From Streptomyces sp. TS71-3 (GTDB lineage: Bacteria; Actinomycetota; Actinomycetes; Streptomycetales; Streptomycetaceae): DNA of 64,000 nucleotides. Both the position numbers and the translations under genes were made by a program. How positions within the stretch are numbered: position 1 is the stretch's first letter; each line of letters begins with the position of its first letter. Of this stretch, positions 27,116 to 36,109 are shown one piece after another. The notes under the pieces were generated by a model that had not been told where the DNA came from, did no database searches, and saw only the letters and a program-made list of their open reading frames with translations. The DNA is taken from NCBI RefSeq assembly GCF_018327685.1, contig NZ_BNEL01000001.1, positions 124,001-188,000 on the forward strand, given 5' to 3'.

Positions 27116-29083
27116 TCAGCCCACGTGCACGCGGGGCCGGCGCGAGCGGTCCGGTTCCGCCTCGCGGAGGACCTCGCGGGTGACCGGTGCGACCTCGCCC
27201 TGGCCGAAGAGGAAGAAGCGGAGGAAGTTGGCGAGGGGACTGCCCTCGGTCCACTCGAAGTACATGTGCGGCAGCCCGCCGGTGGTGTCCCGCACGTGCA
27301 GCAGCAGCGCCGCCAGGGCGTTGGGCACGGACGCGCTCTGCAACGTCAGCACCCGGTAGCGCCCGTGCAGGACCTCGCCGTGCACCCTCAGGTCGGCCTC
27401 GAACTCCGACGGGTCCGCGATCGAGACCTCCGTGAAGATGAAGTCCTCCTGCGCCGGGATGTCGTTGTCCTTGCGGATCTGCTCCAGCTTGTCGCGGTAC
27501 TCGGCGATGTCGCGGCTGTCCGGCTCGTTGGCGATGAAGCGGATCCTGCGGTGCGCGATGTCGCGCACGAAGCGCTCGGCGAGGTCGTCCAGCTCCACGT
27601 TGGTCACCCGCAGCTCGAAGGAGCGGGCCAGCCGGGAGAGCAGCGACACCAGGATGATCCCGGTGATGAAGCAGGCGCCGATCTTCACGCCGTCCGGGCG
27701 CTCGATCACGTTCACCACCGTCGTGTAGAGGAAGACGGCGGAGATGATCCCGAAGCCGACGGTCCAGCCGCGCTGCCCGGCCCTGCGTGCGGCGATGGTC
27801 ACCGCGATGGCGGCGGAGCTGATCAGGACCAGCACGCCGGTGGCGTACGCGCCGCCCTGGGCGTCCACGCTCGCGTCGAAGATCCAGGTGACGAGGAACG
27901 CCACCAGCGTGAAGACCAGCACCATGGGCCGCACCGCCCGCGCCCAGTGCGGGGCCATGCCGTACCGCGGCAGGTAGCGCGGCATCAGGTTGAGCAGCCC
28001 GGCCATCGCGGACGCGCCCGCGAACCAGAGGATGGCGATGGTGGAGACGTCGTAGACGGTGCCGAAGCCGTCGCCGAGGTAGCGGTGCGCGAGGAAGGCC
28101 AGGGCGCGGCCGTTGGCCTGGCCGCCCCGCTCGAACTCGTTCTCCGGGATCAGCACGCTGGTGATGAAGCTGGTGCAGATGAGGAAGCAGCTCATGATCA
28201 CGGCGGAGGTGGTGAGCAGCTTCTTGGCGCCCCTGATCCGGCCCGCCGGCTTCTCCTCGGTGTCGCCCTTCGAGCCCTCGACGTGCGGCATCACGGCCAC
28301 GCCCGTCTCGAACCCGGACAGGCCGAGCGCCAGCTTCGGGAAGACGATCAGCGACACGCCGAGCATGGCCAGGGGGCTGCCGTGCTGCGCGGTGAGCGCC
28401 GCGGACCAGTCCGTGATCACGTGCGGCGCGACGATCACGTGCCAGATGCCCACGCCGACCACCACGGCGTTCAGCACCAGGTAGGCGGCCACGAGGACGA
28501 CCGCGACGCCGATGGCCTCCAGGAAGCCCTTGAGGAACACCGCGCCCAGCAGCGCGATCAGCAGCAGGGTGATCAGCATCTGCCTGCCGTGCAGCACCTC
28601 GGTCAGGTGCGGGTTCTCCACCAGGTGGGTGCCGGCGTCCGCGGCCGACAGGGTGATGGTGATCAGGAAGTCGGTCGCGGCGAAGCCGAGCAGCGTCAGC
28701 ACGAAGATCTTGCCCTGCCAGAACGACAGCAGCCGCTCCAGCATCGCGATCGACCCCTGGCCGTGCGGGCTCTCCTCGGCGACCCGCCGGTACACCGGCA
28801 GGGCCCCCACGAGGGTGACGATGACCAGCACGATCGTGGCGATCGGCGACAGCAGGCCCGCGGCGAGGGCGGCGATGCCCGGCTGGTAGCCGAGGGTGGA
28901 GAAGTAGTCGACACCGGTCAGGCACATCACGCGCCACCACCGCTGGCCCTTGTGCGGGTGCGGCGGCGCGGCGCTCGGAGCCTGCGCCTGCGCCTGCGCC
29001 TGCCGGGCACCGGCCATGTCCGACAGCCCCTCCAGCATCCATGCGCGCAGCCGGCTCAGGGGGGCGGCATCGGTGGGGGCCAT
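27116..29083 (-). CDS. Large APC-superfamily transporter with C-terminal cytoplasmic domain
   Basis: A 655-residue membrane protein with about 12 helices between residues 50 and 500 and a soluble C-terminal domain of about 150 residues. [20 protein letters not shown] and [14 protein letters not shown] mark the broken helices of the APC fold. The overall plan (APC core plus large cytosolic tail) recalls KimA/KUP-like potassium transporters more than simple amino-acid permeases, though the substrate is uncertain. The ATG at 29083 has AGGAG seven bases upstream. The N-terminus holds an Ala/Gln repeat (QAQAQAQA). It is a single gene; the repeat array at 29232 lies upstream of it. Confidence 0.75.
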   Translation of the reverse strand: MAPTDAAPLSRLRAWMLEGLSDMAGARQAQAQAQAPSAAPPHPHKGQRWWRVMCLTGVDYFSTLGYQPGIAALAAGLLSPIATIVLVIVTLVGALPVYRRVAEESPHGQGSIAMLERLLSFWQGKIFVLTLLGFAATDFLITITLSAADAGTHLVENPHLTEVLHGRQMLITLLLIALLGAVFLKGFLEAIGVAVVLVAAYLVLNAVVVGVGIWHVIVAPHVITDWSAALTAQHGSPLAMLGVSLIVFPKLALGLSGFETGVAVMPHVEGSKGDTEEKPAGRIRGAKKLLTTSAVIMSCFLICTSFITSVLIPENEFERGGQANGRALAFLAHRYLGDGFGTVYDVSTIAILWFAGASAMAGLLNLMPRYLPRYGMAPHWARAVRPMVLVFTLVAFLVTWIFDASVDAQGGAYATGVLVLISSAAIAVTIAARRAGQRGWTVGFGIISAVFLYTTVVNVIERPDGVKIGACFITGIILVSLLSRLARSFELRVTNVELDDLAERFVRDIAHRRIRFIANEPDSRDIAEYRDKLEQIRKDNDIPAQEDFIFTEVSIADPSEFEADLRVHGEVLHGRYRVLTLQSASVPNALAALLLHVRDTTGGLPHMYFEWTEGSPLANFLRFFLFGQGEVAPVTREVLREAEPDRSRRPRVHVG

Positions 29084-29231
29084 CGAGGGGCTCCTGATCA
29101 TGGGTGGCGCTGCGGGGCGCTGCGCTGGGCGGGCGGCGGCTCGGTCAGCGTATGTAATGGGGGTGCGCGAACCCGGCGTGTCGGTATCTGGCGGACGAAG
29201 TGAGAGAAACGTCTCGGGGTGCCGCGTCGGT

Positions 29232-29503
29232 GCGCAGTTCCCCGCGCCCCCTGTCGATTCGGGCTTCGCCCGATCCGGTCCGTCGAGCCTCTTGCGGCCT
29301 GTCGCCCGACCACCTGCCAGTGGGCGCGGGTCGCGCAGTTCCCCGCGCCCCTTTTTGGGTCGAGCCGCTTGCGGTCGTTGCCTGGCTGCCGCCGGGTCGT
29401 GGTTGCTCGCGCAGTTCCCCGCGCCCCTTATCAGGCCTTGCCCCTTGCGGTCGCGGGTCGGCTATCGCTTCGTCCTGGTTGCTCGCGCAGTTCCCCGCGC
29501 CCC
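29232..29503. repeat. Four copies of the dispersed GCGCAGTTCCCCGCGCCCC element
   Basis: Copies start at 29232, 29333, 29409 and 29485, with spacings of 101, 76 and 76 bp. The spacer sequence is only partly conserved (CTTGCGGTC-like and TCGTGGTTGCTC-like pieces). The orientation is opposite to the 15917 array. Bases 29504-29662 add GGGGCGCAGGTCCGGGGCGC-like sequence and no gene. Confidence 0.88.
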
Positions 29504-29662
29504 TATCGGGGCGCAGGTCCGGGGCGCAGCCCCGGCTTGCAAGGGGCGCGGGGTGGGGGTGCCTCCCACGCCCTCAAGGCAGTGGGGGAGCGACCAGCCA
29601 CGACGAGACCGTCAGATCGCCACCGTGCCGACAGGGGCACTGCCTGCCGTAGCGGTCCGCGC

Positions 29663-30217
29663 CTACTCCAGGCCCGACACCTTGAACACGTCCGCCGCCG
29701 CCTCCCGGTCGATCCGCTCCGACAGCCGGCGCAGGGCCGCCTCGCCGCTGACCAGGAATCCGAGTTCGCGCGCGGTACGCGCGTCCTCACTCAGGCGGTG
29801 CCACAGGTGCGGGTTGGCGGCCAGGACGCGGGCGTCGACGTCCACCCGGCCGCCCAGCGCGTCCCGCAGGACGACCCGCTGGGAGATGCCGTCCGACCAG
29901 CGCACCGAACGCAGCCGGTCGGTGCGGACCAGCCGGCCGTGCAGCAGCCCGCGGGAGGCCAGCCAGCCGGGGCCCGCGGTGACCCGGGCCGGGAAGAGCA
30001 CCAGGAACAGCAGGACGGCGAGTGCCGTCCACACCCCGGCCCGCCACCACGTGAGGTCGCCGATGCCCCGGTCGACGAGCAGCAGGAGCCCGAGCAGCAG
30101 CGCCGGACACAGCAGTGCGCTGCGCAGGCCACCCGCCCAGTGCCGGTCGTGCGCCGCCCCGGCGGGCTCCGCAGTGCGCACGGCGTCGTCGCGCCCCACC
30201 TCGTCGAGCCCTCCCAT
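29663..30217 (-). CDS. Small membrane protein with two helices and a soluble tail
   Basis: A 184-residue protein. Two membrane helices lie at about 33-48 (LRSALLCPALLLGLLLLV) and 58-78. They are followed by about 105 residues that begin VTAGPGWLASRGLLHGRLVR and VRWSDGISQRVVLRDALGG, suggestive of a bacterial PH-like beta domain facing the cytoplasm. I do not recognise a named family. The ATG at 30217 lacks a strong ribosome-binding site. No operon partner is evident. Confidence 0.65.
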   Translation of the reverse strand: MGGLDEVGRDDAVRTAEPAGAAHDRHWAGGLRSALLCPALLLGLLLLVDRGIGDLTWWRAGVWTALAVLLFLVLFPARVTAGPGWLASRGLLHGRLVRTDRLRSVRWSDGISQRVVLRDALGGRVDVDARVLAANPHLWHRLSEDARTARELGFLVSGEAALRRLSERIDREAAADVFKVSGLE

Positions 30218-30776
30218 GAGCCGAACCGTAGACAGCGGATGGCACGGGTCAACGGACCTTGACGTCCGTCATACGGGTGCGATGCGCGTTCTTGTCGCGG
30301 CGTGGCGCCTCTGGACGGCCTCTGACGTTGACGTGCCATCACACCCCGGGCGCCACCCCGGGCGCCCCACACGCCTCACCCGTACACCCCTGCCACAGAC
30401 GCCCCGAGTCCCCGTTGACACCCCCGTGCCCCTCGGCCATGGTCCGGGCAACTGAAGCGCATGAGCCAGAGACCCGGCGCACGGGCTGACCAGCACCGCG
30501 GCCCCACCCACCCCGGGTAGCCCTCTCAAGCCGGCCGCTGGTTCAACGCCCAGTTCTACTGCGGCTGGGGCTCCCTCTCGTCGACCAGCGGCTACGACGC
30601 CGTCGCCAAGGAAACGGTCGAATAGCCCCATGGCGTGTCAAAACGTCATACGGGCCGGTCAGGGCTACGGTGAACTGATGGCCCGTCAGGCCGCGGCCCG
30701 TCCGAGCTGAGGACGGCACTCGGTGGGTGCCGGGTGCGTGACCGGGCGCCGCCCGTCCCCGACCGCAAGGGCAACC
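30218..30776. other. Gene-free gap with a possible coding remnant
   Basis: No full gene is seen. Bases 30530-30625 (+ strand) encode a protein-like string (RWFNAQFYCGWGSLSS, then GYDAVAKETVE and a stop) without a start, which may be the tail of a lost gene. The 11-mer CGTCATACGGG occurs at about 30266 and again at about 30647. The second copy leads into ACGGGCC and GGCCCGT half-sites about 24 bp apart, a possible operator for the MFS gene that follows. Confidence 0.35.
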
Positions 30777-32264
30777 ATGCGCTTCCGTCTCACCGTGCCG
30801 AGCGTGCTCAACCGTGTGCCCCTGGCCACGAACTACCCCGCCGCGGTCATCGTGGTGCTCCTGGCGCTGAGCCCGTACCTGGTGCTCACCACCGTCACCA
30901 CCCTGGCCAGCCCGGTCCTGATGCGGGCGCTGGGCGCCACGACGTTCGAGCTGCAACTGGCCGGGGCCATGTCCAACGCCGGCTACGCCTTCGGCGCGGT
31001 GGTCTCGGCCGACCTGACCCAGCGCCTGTCGCGGCGCACGGTGTACCTGCTGGCCGAGGGCGGCTTCATCGTGGGCACCATCGTGGTGCTGAGCGCGTAC
31101 GGCATCGAGCAGTTCATCGCCGGCGTGATCCTCCAGGGCGCCGCGACCGGCATGCTGCTGGTCGCCTCGCTGCCGCCGCTGATCCTCCGCCACGGGATGG
31201 ACCGGCTGCCGACCACGGGTGCCGTGGTCAGCCTCGGCTTCTTCGGCATGGTGACCGTCGGGCCGCTGGTGGGCGGCCTGATCGGCGAGTACGACGGATG
31301 GCGGCTCCTGTACACCGGGATCGCGGTCATCGCGGCGATCGGCCTGTCCATCGGCCTGCTGACGTTCGAGCCCAACGAACCGTTCGCGCCGGGCAGCGCC
31401 TTCGACTGGTGGGCGATTCCACAGGCGTTCGGCGCGTCCTTCCTGCCGTTCTTCGGCGTCGCCTGGCTGGCCCGCGGCACCTGGTCCGACCCCGAGTTCC
31501 TGGTGCCCCTGTTCGTCGGGGTGTTCTTCGGCATCTCGCTGATCGGGTCGCAGTACCACACGCGGCACCCGCTGATGCCGGTACGGATCATCACCAACAC
31601 CCTGCCCGTCACCGGTGTGATCACCGCGATGGTGGTCGGCGCCTGCTTCACCACGCTCCTGGAGCTCAGCGAGACCTACCTGCTGAGGATGTCCGGCTTC
31701 TCCGCGGTCAAGACCGGTGGCCTGCTCACCCCGATGATCGTCGGCGTGATCGTCGCCTCCGTGATGTTCTACAGGTGCGTGAGGACGAAGTGGACGCCGG
31801 TGCTCGCGCTCACCGGGATCCTCAGCATCCTGGCGGGCGGGGCCCTGCTGCTGGGCGTGGACCAGAGCGACGCGGACGTCCTCATCCCCCTGTCCATGGT
31901 GTTCCTGGGCTACGGCGCGGGCGCCGGCGTCACCCCCGGCCTGTTCCTCGCCGGTTTCTCCGTCACGGCCGCCCAGCTCGGCCCGACCTTCGCCCTGGTC
32001 GAGCTGCTCCGCTCGGAGGCGGCGTTCCTGATCGGACCCGTGCTGGTCCACCTGGCGCTGACGCACTATCCGTCCTTCGCCGACGGTTTCCAGATCTCCG
32101 TGGCGATCACCATGGCCATCGCCACGCTGGGGGCCGTCATCGTGGTCTCCATCTGGGCGGCGGGCGCGGCCCGGCTGCACGCCCCCGACCTGGTGCGCTG
32201 GTCCACGGGCCAGGGGACGGGCTTCGACTCGCCGCGCATCGCGGCACGGTTCCGGAATGGCTGA
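30777..32264 (+). CDS. MFS drug/metabolite pump, 14-helix type
   Basis: A 495-residue major facilitator protein of DHA2 layout with about 14 helices. After a short basic N-terminus come ALSPYLVLTTVTTLASPVLM, SNAGYAFGAVVSADLTQRLS (motif A region), ILQGAATGMLLVASLPPLIL and GPLVGGLIGEYDGWRLLYTG (motif C-like). The ATG at 30777 follows AAGGG. It probably exports a drug-like or secondary metabolite by proton antiport. No regulator gene lies adjacent. A DUF1330 gene follows 171 bp downstream. Confidence 0.82.
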   Translation: MRFRLTVPSVLNRVPLATNYPAAVIVVLLALSPYLVLTTVTTLASPVLMRALGATTFELQLAGAMSNAGYAFGAVVSADLTQRLSRRTVYLLAEGGFIVGTIVVLSAYGIEQFIAGVILQGAATGMLLVASLPPLILRHGMDRLPTTGAVVSLGFFGMVTVGPLVGGLIGEYDGWRLLYTGIAVIAAIGLSIGLLTFEPNEPFAPGSAFDWWAIPQAFGASFLPFFGVAWLARGTWSDPEFLVPLFVGVFFGISLIGSQYHTRHPLMPVRIITNTLPVTGVITAMVVGACFTTLLELSETYLLRMSGFSAVKTGGLLTPMIVGVIVASVMFYRCVRTKWTPVLALTGILSILAGGALLLGVDQSDADVLIPLSMVFLGYGAGAGVTPGLFLAGFSVTAAQLGPTFALVELLRSEAAFLIGPVLVHLALTHYPSFADGFQISVAITMAIATLGAVIVVSIWAAGAARLHAPDLVRWSTGQGTGFDSPRIAARFRNG

Positions 32265-32301
32265 TCCGCTGCACGGCGGCCCCGGACCGCCGTGCCTTCC
32301 C

Positions 32302-32409
32302 GGTTGGCCGGCGCCGCCGGGACACCCGCTCATCGCAGGTTGGCCGGCGCCGCCGGGACACCCCCTCGTCCCCGGTTGGCCGGCGCCGCCGGGGCACCCC
32401 CTTGCTCCC
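32302..32409. repeat. 36-bp tandem repeat, three copies
   Basis: Copies of GGTTGGCCGGCGCCGCCGGG plus ACACCC start at 32302, 32338 and 32374. In one plus-strand frame (32257-32439, ATG overlapping the MFS stop) they code a 12-residue repeat GWPAPPGHPL. That frame lacks a clear ribosome-binding site, so it is listed as a repeat, not a gene. Confidence 0.75.
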
Positions 32410-32435
32410 GCCGCAGCAGAGACCGGAGGACCCGC

Positions 32436-32792
32436 ATGACCACGTACCTGATCAACCAGCTGCGCATCCCGGGCGGCGTGCCCGGCGAGGACGGGCTGTC
32501 CTACCTGGAGCAGGTCGAGGACACCGTCCGGGCGTACGGCGGCCGGTGGCTCGCGCAGGGCGCCGTCGACGTCCTCGAAGGCGCCTGGCCGGGCCTGGCC
32601 GTCCTCCTGGAGTTCCCGAGCCACGCGGACGCGCGGAACTGGTACGACTCCCCGGAGTACGAGCGGATCCGCCCCCTGCGCACGGGCAGCTCCATCAGCG
32701 ACATGGTCCTGATCGACGGCGTCCCCGCGGACTTCACGGTCGCGGGCTTCGCACGCGAGATCCGCGCGATGACGGGGGCGGGCGGGGGCTGA
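32436..32792 (+). CDS. DUF1330-type dimeric alpha-beta barrel protein
   Basis: A 118-residue protein with the ferredoxin-like dimeric alpha-beta barrel pattern of DUF1330: TYLINQLRIPG, LEQVEDTVRAYGGRWLAQG, AVLLEFPSHADARNWYDSPEY and a C-terminal strand DMVLIDG. The ATG at 32436 has CGGAGG six bases upstream. The function of the family is poorly known; some members may act on small organic substrates. It could be cotranscribed with the MFS gene. Confidence 0.82.
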   Translation: MTTYLINQLRIPGGVPGEDGLSYLEQVEDTVRAYGGRWLAQGAVDVLEGAWPGLAVLLEFPSHADARNWYDSPEYERIRPLRTGSSISDMVLIDGVPADFTVAGFAREIRAMTGAGGG

Positions 32793-32887
32793 CGGAGCGG
32801 GGTTGACGGAGCAGGCCGGAGCGGCGGGCGGCCTCGCTCGCGGAGCCGGGCCGGGCCGGGAAGCCCTGCGGTTCACGCACCCGTCGC

Positions 32888-33751
32888 TTACAGGCCCGCG
32901 GCCGGTCCGTCCGGTCGCGTCCGCCGCTGGTCGATCATCTCGCGGGCGAGTTCCGCGGTCTCCGGCTCGGGCAGCCGCTCGTAGCCCTCCTCCGTGATGA
33001 CGGAGACGATCGGGTAGATGCGGCGGCCGACGTCGGGGCCGCCGGTGGCCGAGTCGTCGTCGGCCGCGTCGTAGAGCGCCTGGAGCGCGGCCAGCGCCGC
33101 CTCGCGCCGTGACATGTCGCGCCGGAACAGCTTCTTCAGCGCGGCACGCGCGTACGGGGAGCCCGAGCCCTCGGCGTGGAAGTCGGTCTTCTCGTAGGGG
33201 CCGCCGGTGACGTCGTAGCTGAATATCCGACCGTGCCGGCCGTCCGGGGCGACCTGGTCGTAGGCCGCGAGCAGCGGGATCATGGCGAGCCCCTGCATCG
33301 CCTGGCCGAGGTTCTGCCGGACCATGGCGGCCAGCCGGGCCGCCTTCGCGTTGACGGTCATGGGGGCGCCCTCGATCTTCTCGAAGTGCGTCAGCTCCAC
33401 CTGGTAGAGCTTCACCATGTCCACCGCGAGGCCGACGGTCCCGGCGAAGGCGACCGCGGTCCAGTCGTCCGCGGGGTGCACCTTCTCCAGGTCCTTCTGC
33501 GCGATGACGTTGCCCATCGTGGCCCGCCGGTCGCCGGCGATCAGCACGCCGTCGCGGAAGGCGAGGGCGAGCACGGTGGTGCCGTGCGGCAGGCCCCCGG
33601 GCGAGACGCCCGGGGCGGCATCCCGGGGGACGGCCCGGTGGGGCCGGAGCAGCTCGGGCCGGTGGGCGGCGACGAACTCGGTGAACGACGAACTCTCCGA
33701 CCCGCTGAAGTACCCGTCCTGCGACGGGCCGGCGACCTCACGCGGTGCCAT
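32888..33751 (-). CDS. prcB: Orphan 20S proteasome beta subunit
   Basis: A 287-residue proteasome beta subunit. A propeptide of 57 residues with the conserved SSFTEFVAAHRPELL ends in LPHG, leaving T58 (TTVLAL) as the N-terminal nucleophile. GDRRATMGNVIAQKDLEKVH (with the catalytic Lys region shifted as in actinobacterial PrcB), EGSGSPYARAALKKL and DAADDDSATGGPD are all typical. The usual neighbours (prcA, pup, dop, pafA) are absent, so this is likely a second, isolated beta gene. The ATG at 33751 follows GAGGGAGGGG. It could give a mixed or alternative core with the housekeeping alpha subunit. Confidence 0.92.
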   Translation of the reverse strand: MAPREVAGPSQDGYFSGSESSSFTEFVAAHRPELLRPHRAVPRDAAPGVSPGGLPHGTTVLALAFRDGVLIAGDRRATMGNVIAQKDLEKVHPADDWTAVAFAGTVGLAVDMVKLYQVELTHFEKIEGAPMTVNAKAARLAAMVRQNLGQAMQGLAMIPLLAAYDQVAPDGRHGRIFSYDVTGGPYEKTDFHAEGSGSPYARAALKKLFRRDMSRREAALAALQALYDAADDDSATGGPDVGRRIYPIVSVITEEGYERLPEPETAELAREMIDQRRTRPDGPAAGL

Positions 33752-34070
33752 GCGACCCCTCCCTCGTCCCCGTGCGCGCACGAGGCTCCCCACTCGCGGC
33801 TCCCCCGACCCCCGATTCCTACCAGATCCAGCAGACGGGAAACGCTCTCGGCCGCCTGTACGGGGCCCGGGGCATGTCTGCGGGGGGCCGGCGCTGGGAA
33901 GCATCCGAAGGGCATGTGTGGCCGTGCATTATGCCTGCTCGTAGGGCCCGGTGTACCGAAAACCCGCAAAAAAGTCATCACATGACAAATGCTGTGAGAC
34001 GATCCGCGACGTGGCTGTGAGGGGACGGGACACGCCCACGCGCATCGCTGCGCGCGGCGGGCGACGTGGC
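33752..34070. promoter_or_regulatory. Divergent promoter gap with a TCACA-N10-TGTGA palindrome
   Basis: The gap between prcB and the next gene holds an AT-richer stretch at 33955-33995. TCACA (33978-33982) and TGTGA (33993-33997) form an inverted repeat around ten bases. No gene is seen. Confidence 0.35.
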
Positions 34071-34775
34071 ATGGGGGCCGGCAAGGGGATGGGTACCCGA
34101 GGCCGTTGGGGACAGGTGCGCGACGTGCTCCGCCGACGTGCCGTCGCCTTCCTCACCCTCCCCGCAACCCTCGTCCTGTGCCTGGCACTTACCGGGGCGT
34201 CGGGCACGGCGGATCCGTCTTCGTCGCGGCACCACGGAGAGGGCCACCACGGGGGCGGGATCCACCTGGGGCTGTGCATCCACATCGGCCTGTGGCTGAG
34301 CTCGGCGGACTGGACGCGGCACCACCACCACTGGCCGTGCCCGCCGCCCCCGCCACCGTGCAAGCCGACGCCGCCGCCCACCACGCCGCCGCCCACGACA
34401 CCGCCCCCGCACACCCCTCCGCCTCCGCCGCCGCCGTCGGAAGGCGCGACGCCCACGCCCACGCCGCCGGCGCCCACGCCGACCCCGGGACCGCAGAAAC
34501 CGGAGACCCCAGGCCCGTCGGGCGAGGCCGCGGCGCCGCCGGCCCCTCCGCCGCCACCCGCGTCATCCGCACCGGCGACGGACCCCCCGTCCGCACCCGA
34601 GCCACCGGACCGGACCTACCAGGCCGCCCCGCGGCACAAGAGCACGCTCGCCCAGTCCCACCACGGCGGGGCACCGCTGACGCTCACGGTGCTGGTGATC
34701 ACCGTGCCGGCCGTCCTGGCGGCGGCCGTGCTGCGCCCGCGCTCCCGTTCGTCCCGTAGCACGCGGTCGTCCTGA
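34071..34775 (+). CDS. Exported His/Pro-rich protein with C-terminal membrane helix
   Basis: About 234 residues. A basic N-region and hydrophobic segment (FLTLPATLVLCLALTGASG) form a signal peptide or anchor. Next comes a His/Gly-rich part with HHGEGHHGGG, several Cys, and HHHH. A Pro/Thr-rich spacer of about 100 residues follows, of the kind that spans peptidoglycan. A final hydrophobic helix (LTVLVITVPAVLAAAVL) and a basic tail close the protein. The layout is that of a wall-spanning surface protein, but no LPxTG-type sortase motif is present. The His/Cys cluster could bind metal. The start is uncertain (GTG at 34011 or 34017, ATG at 34071 or 34089). Confidence 0.6.
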   Translation: MGAGKGMGTRGRWGQVRDVLRRRAVAFLTLPATLVLCLALTGASGTADPSSSRHHGEGHHGGGIHLGLCIHIGLWLSSADWTRHHHHWPCPPPPPPCKPTPPPTTPPPTTPPPHTPPPPPPPSEGATPTPTPPAPTPTPGPQKPETPGPSGEAAAPPAPPPPPASSAPATDPPSAPEPPDRTYQAAPRHKSTLAQSHHGGAPLTLTVLVITVPAVLAAAVLRPRSRSSRSTRSS

Positions 34776-34859
34776 CCCGTCCTGACCAGCCGGGATCCGA
34801 AGACGAAGGATTCCGGGAACCAGGCCTCGCAAGAGCCTGACCAGCCATGGGGGTTGTCC

Positions 34860-35621
34860 ATGTCGGAATGGGTGGTACTCGTCCTGGCGATGGCGCTGGT
34901 GTGCGCCGTGGTCGTCGCCGTCGTCGTGCTGCAGCAGCGCAGGATCGGGGAGGACGACGACCCGTCCGAGACGCCCGACGTCATCGAGTACATGACGATG
35001 ATGATCGGCGTGATCTACGCGATCGTCCTGGGCCTCGCCATCGCCGGCGTCTGGGAGGCCAGGAGCGCCGCGCAGGACAACACGTTCAACGAGGCCCAGG
35101 CGCTGCACGAGGTGAGTGCCCGCGCGCAGGTCTACCCGGCGGCGGTCCGGGACCGCGTCAGGTCCGACATCGACGCGTACGTGTCCTACGTCGTCCACAC
35201 CGAGTGGCGGCACATGGAGGAGCAGCAGTCCCTGTCGCCGCACGGGACGGAGCTGCTCGACCGGGTGCGCCACGACATTCTCGACCGCGAACCGGCAAGC
35301 GAGGCCGAGAGCCAGAACTACCAGGCGATGGCCGACCTCGTCGCCACCGCCGACGCGGCCCGCAACACCCGCGGGCAGAGCGCGGGCCCCACGATGCCCG
35401 GCGTCGTCTGGTTCGGCCTGATCGCGGGCGCGGTGGTCACCGTCGGCCTGATGTTCACCCTCCAGATCAGGCGCTCGGCCCGCGAACTCGTCCTGGCGGG
35501 CACCTTCAGCGCCCTGATCGTCTTCCTGCTCTTCCTCATCTGGGACCTCGACACCCCCTTCGGCCAGGGACTATCCGCCACGCCCCAGCCGTTCGTGGAC
35601 CTGTTCCCGTCGGTGGGGTGA
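34860..35621 (+). CDS. DUF4239-like membrane protein
   Basis: A 253-residue membrane protein. Two helices near the N-terminus (VVLVLAMALVCAVVVAVVVL and MMIGVIYAIVLGLAIAGVW) and two near the C-terminus (GVVWFGLIAGAVVTVGLMFT and LIVFLLFLIWDLDTPFGQG) flank a helical soluble part of about 110 residues. The pattern, including the N-terminal acidic loop and the LDxPF near the end, matches DUF4239 (bestrophin-like) proteins. The ATG at 34860 follows GGGGG. Function unknown. Confidence 0.8.
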   Translation: MSEWVVLVLAMALVCAVVVAVVVLQQRRIGEDDDPSETPDVIEYMTMMIGVIYAIVLGLAIAGVWEARSAAQDNTFNEAQALHEVSARAQVYPAAVRDRVRSDIDAYVSYVVHTEWRHMEEQQSLSPHGTELLDRVRHDILDREPASEAESQNYQAMADLVATADAARNTRGQSAGPTMPGVVWFGLIAGAVVTVGLMFTLQIRRSARELVLAGTFSALIVFLLFLIWDLDTPFGQGLSATPQPFVDLFPSVG

Positions 35622-35692
35622 GATCCGGCGGGGTGGGATCCGGCGGTGCGCACGCGACCCGTACCGCCGTCGGGCCGCATATCGTCCTGGGT

Positions 35693-35731
35693 ATGACGAC
35701 TGCACCGGACATAGTCGAGGCGGGGGCATGA
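35693..35731 (+). CDS. Possible 12-residue upstream ORF
   Basis: ATG at 35693 opens a 12-codon frame (MTTAPDIVEAGA) whose stop overlaps the next start as ATGA. It may be a leader peptide or simply chance. There is no other support. Confidence 0.25.
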   Translation: MTTAPDIVEAGA

Positions 35732-36042
35732 TCGGCCGACTGATGACCATGACCGCGCACCCGGGCAGGGGCGGCGACCTCGCCGACATCCTGCTGAGGG
35801 TCGCGGCGGGCCTGCGCGGGTTCCCCGGCTGTGAGCTCTACCTGATCAGCCGCGACGCCTCGGTTCCGGACACGGTGCACGTCACCGAGGTCTGGCACGA
35901 CGAGGCCAGCGCCCAGGCGGCCCTCACCGGCGAGCCGACCGCCGACGCACCTCGCCCGGCGGACGTCCTCGCCCTGCTCGCGTCACCACCGCAGCGTACG
36001 GAGCTCACTGTTCTGGGGGGAGTGGGGCTGGCCGCCGGGTGA
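35728..36042 (+). CDS. Antibiotic-biosynthesis-monooxygenase (ABM) fold protein
   Basis: A 104-residue protein of the ABM dimeric alpha-beta barrel family: IGRLMTMTAHPGRGGDLADI, GCELYLISRDASVPDTVHVT, EVWHDEASAQAAL. Members oxidise quinone-like compounds without cofactors, or degrade heme, or have unknown roles. No heme-ligand motif is evident. The ATG at 35728 is preceded by a GAGGCGGGG stretch. It is a stand-alone gene. Confidence 0.82.
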   Translation: MIGRLMTMTAHPGRGGDLADILLRVAAGLRGFPGCELYLISRDASVPDTVHVTEVWHDEASAQAALTGEPTADAPRPADVLALLASPPQRTELTVLGGVGLAAG

Positions 36043-36109
36043 CGAAGGTCCCACCAATCCCCTCCGGGGGACTGCCGTTGCGGGCGGTTGTCGTCCGCAG
36101 TCCGCCCTG

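Noticed and set aside
30269..30631. Minus-strand 120-codon frame starting MGLFDRFLGD
   Set aside because: The start looks like some Streptomyces proteins, but the remainder is Arg/Gly-rich shadow sequence without domain character.
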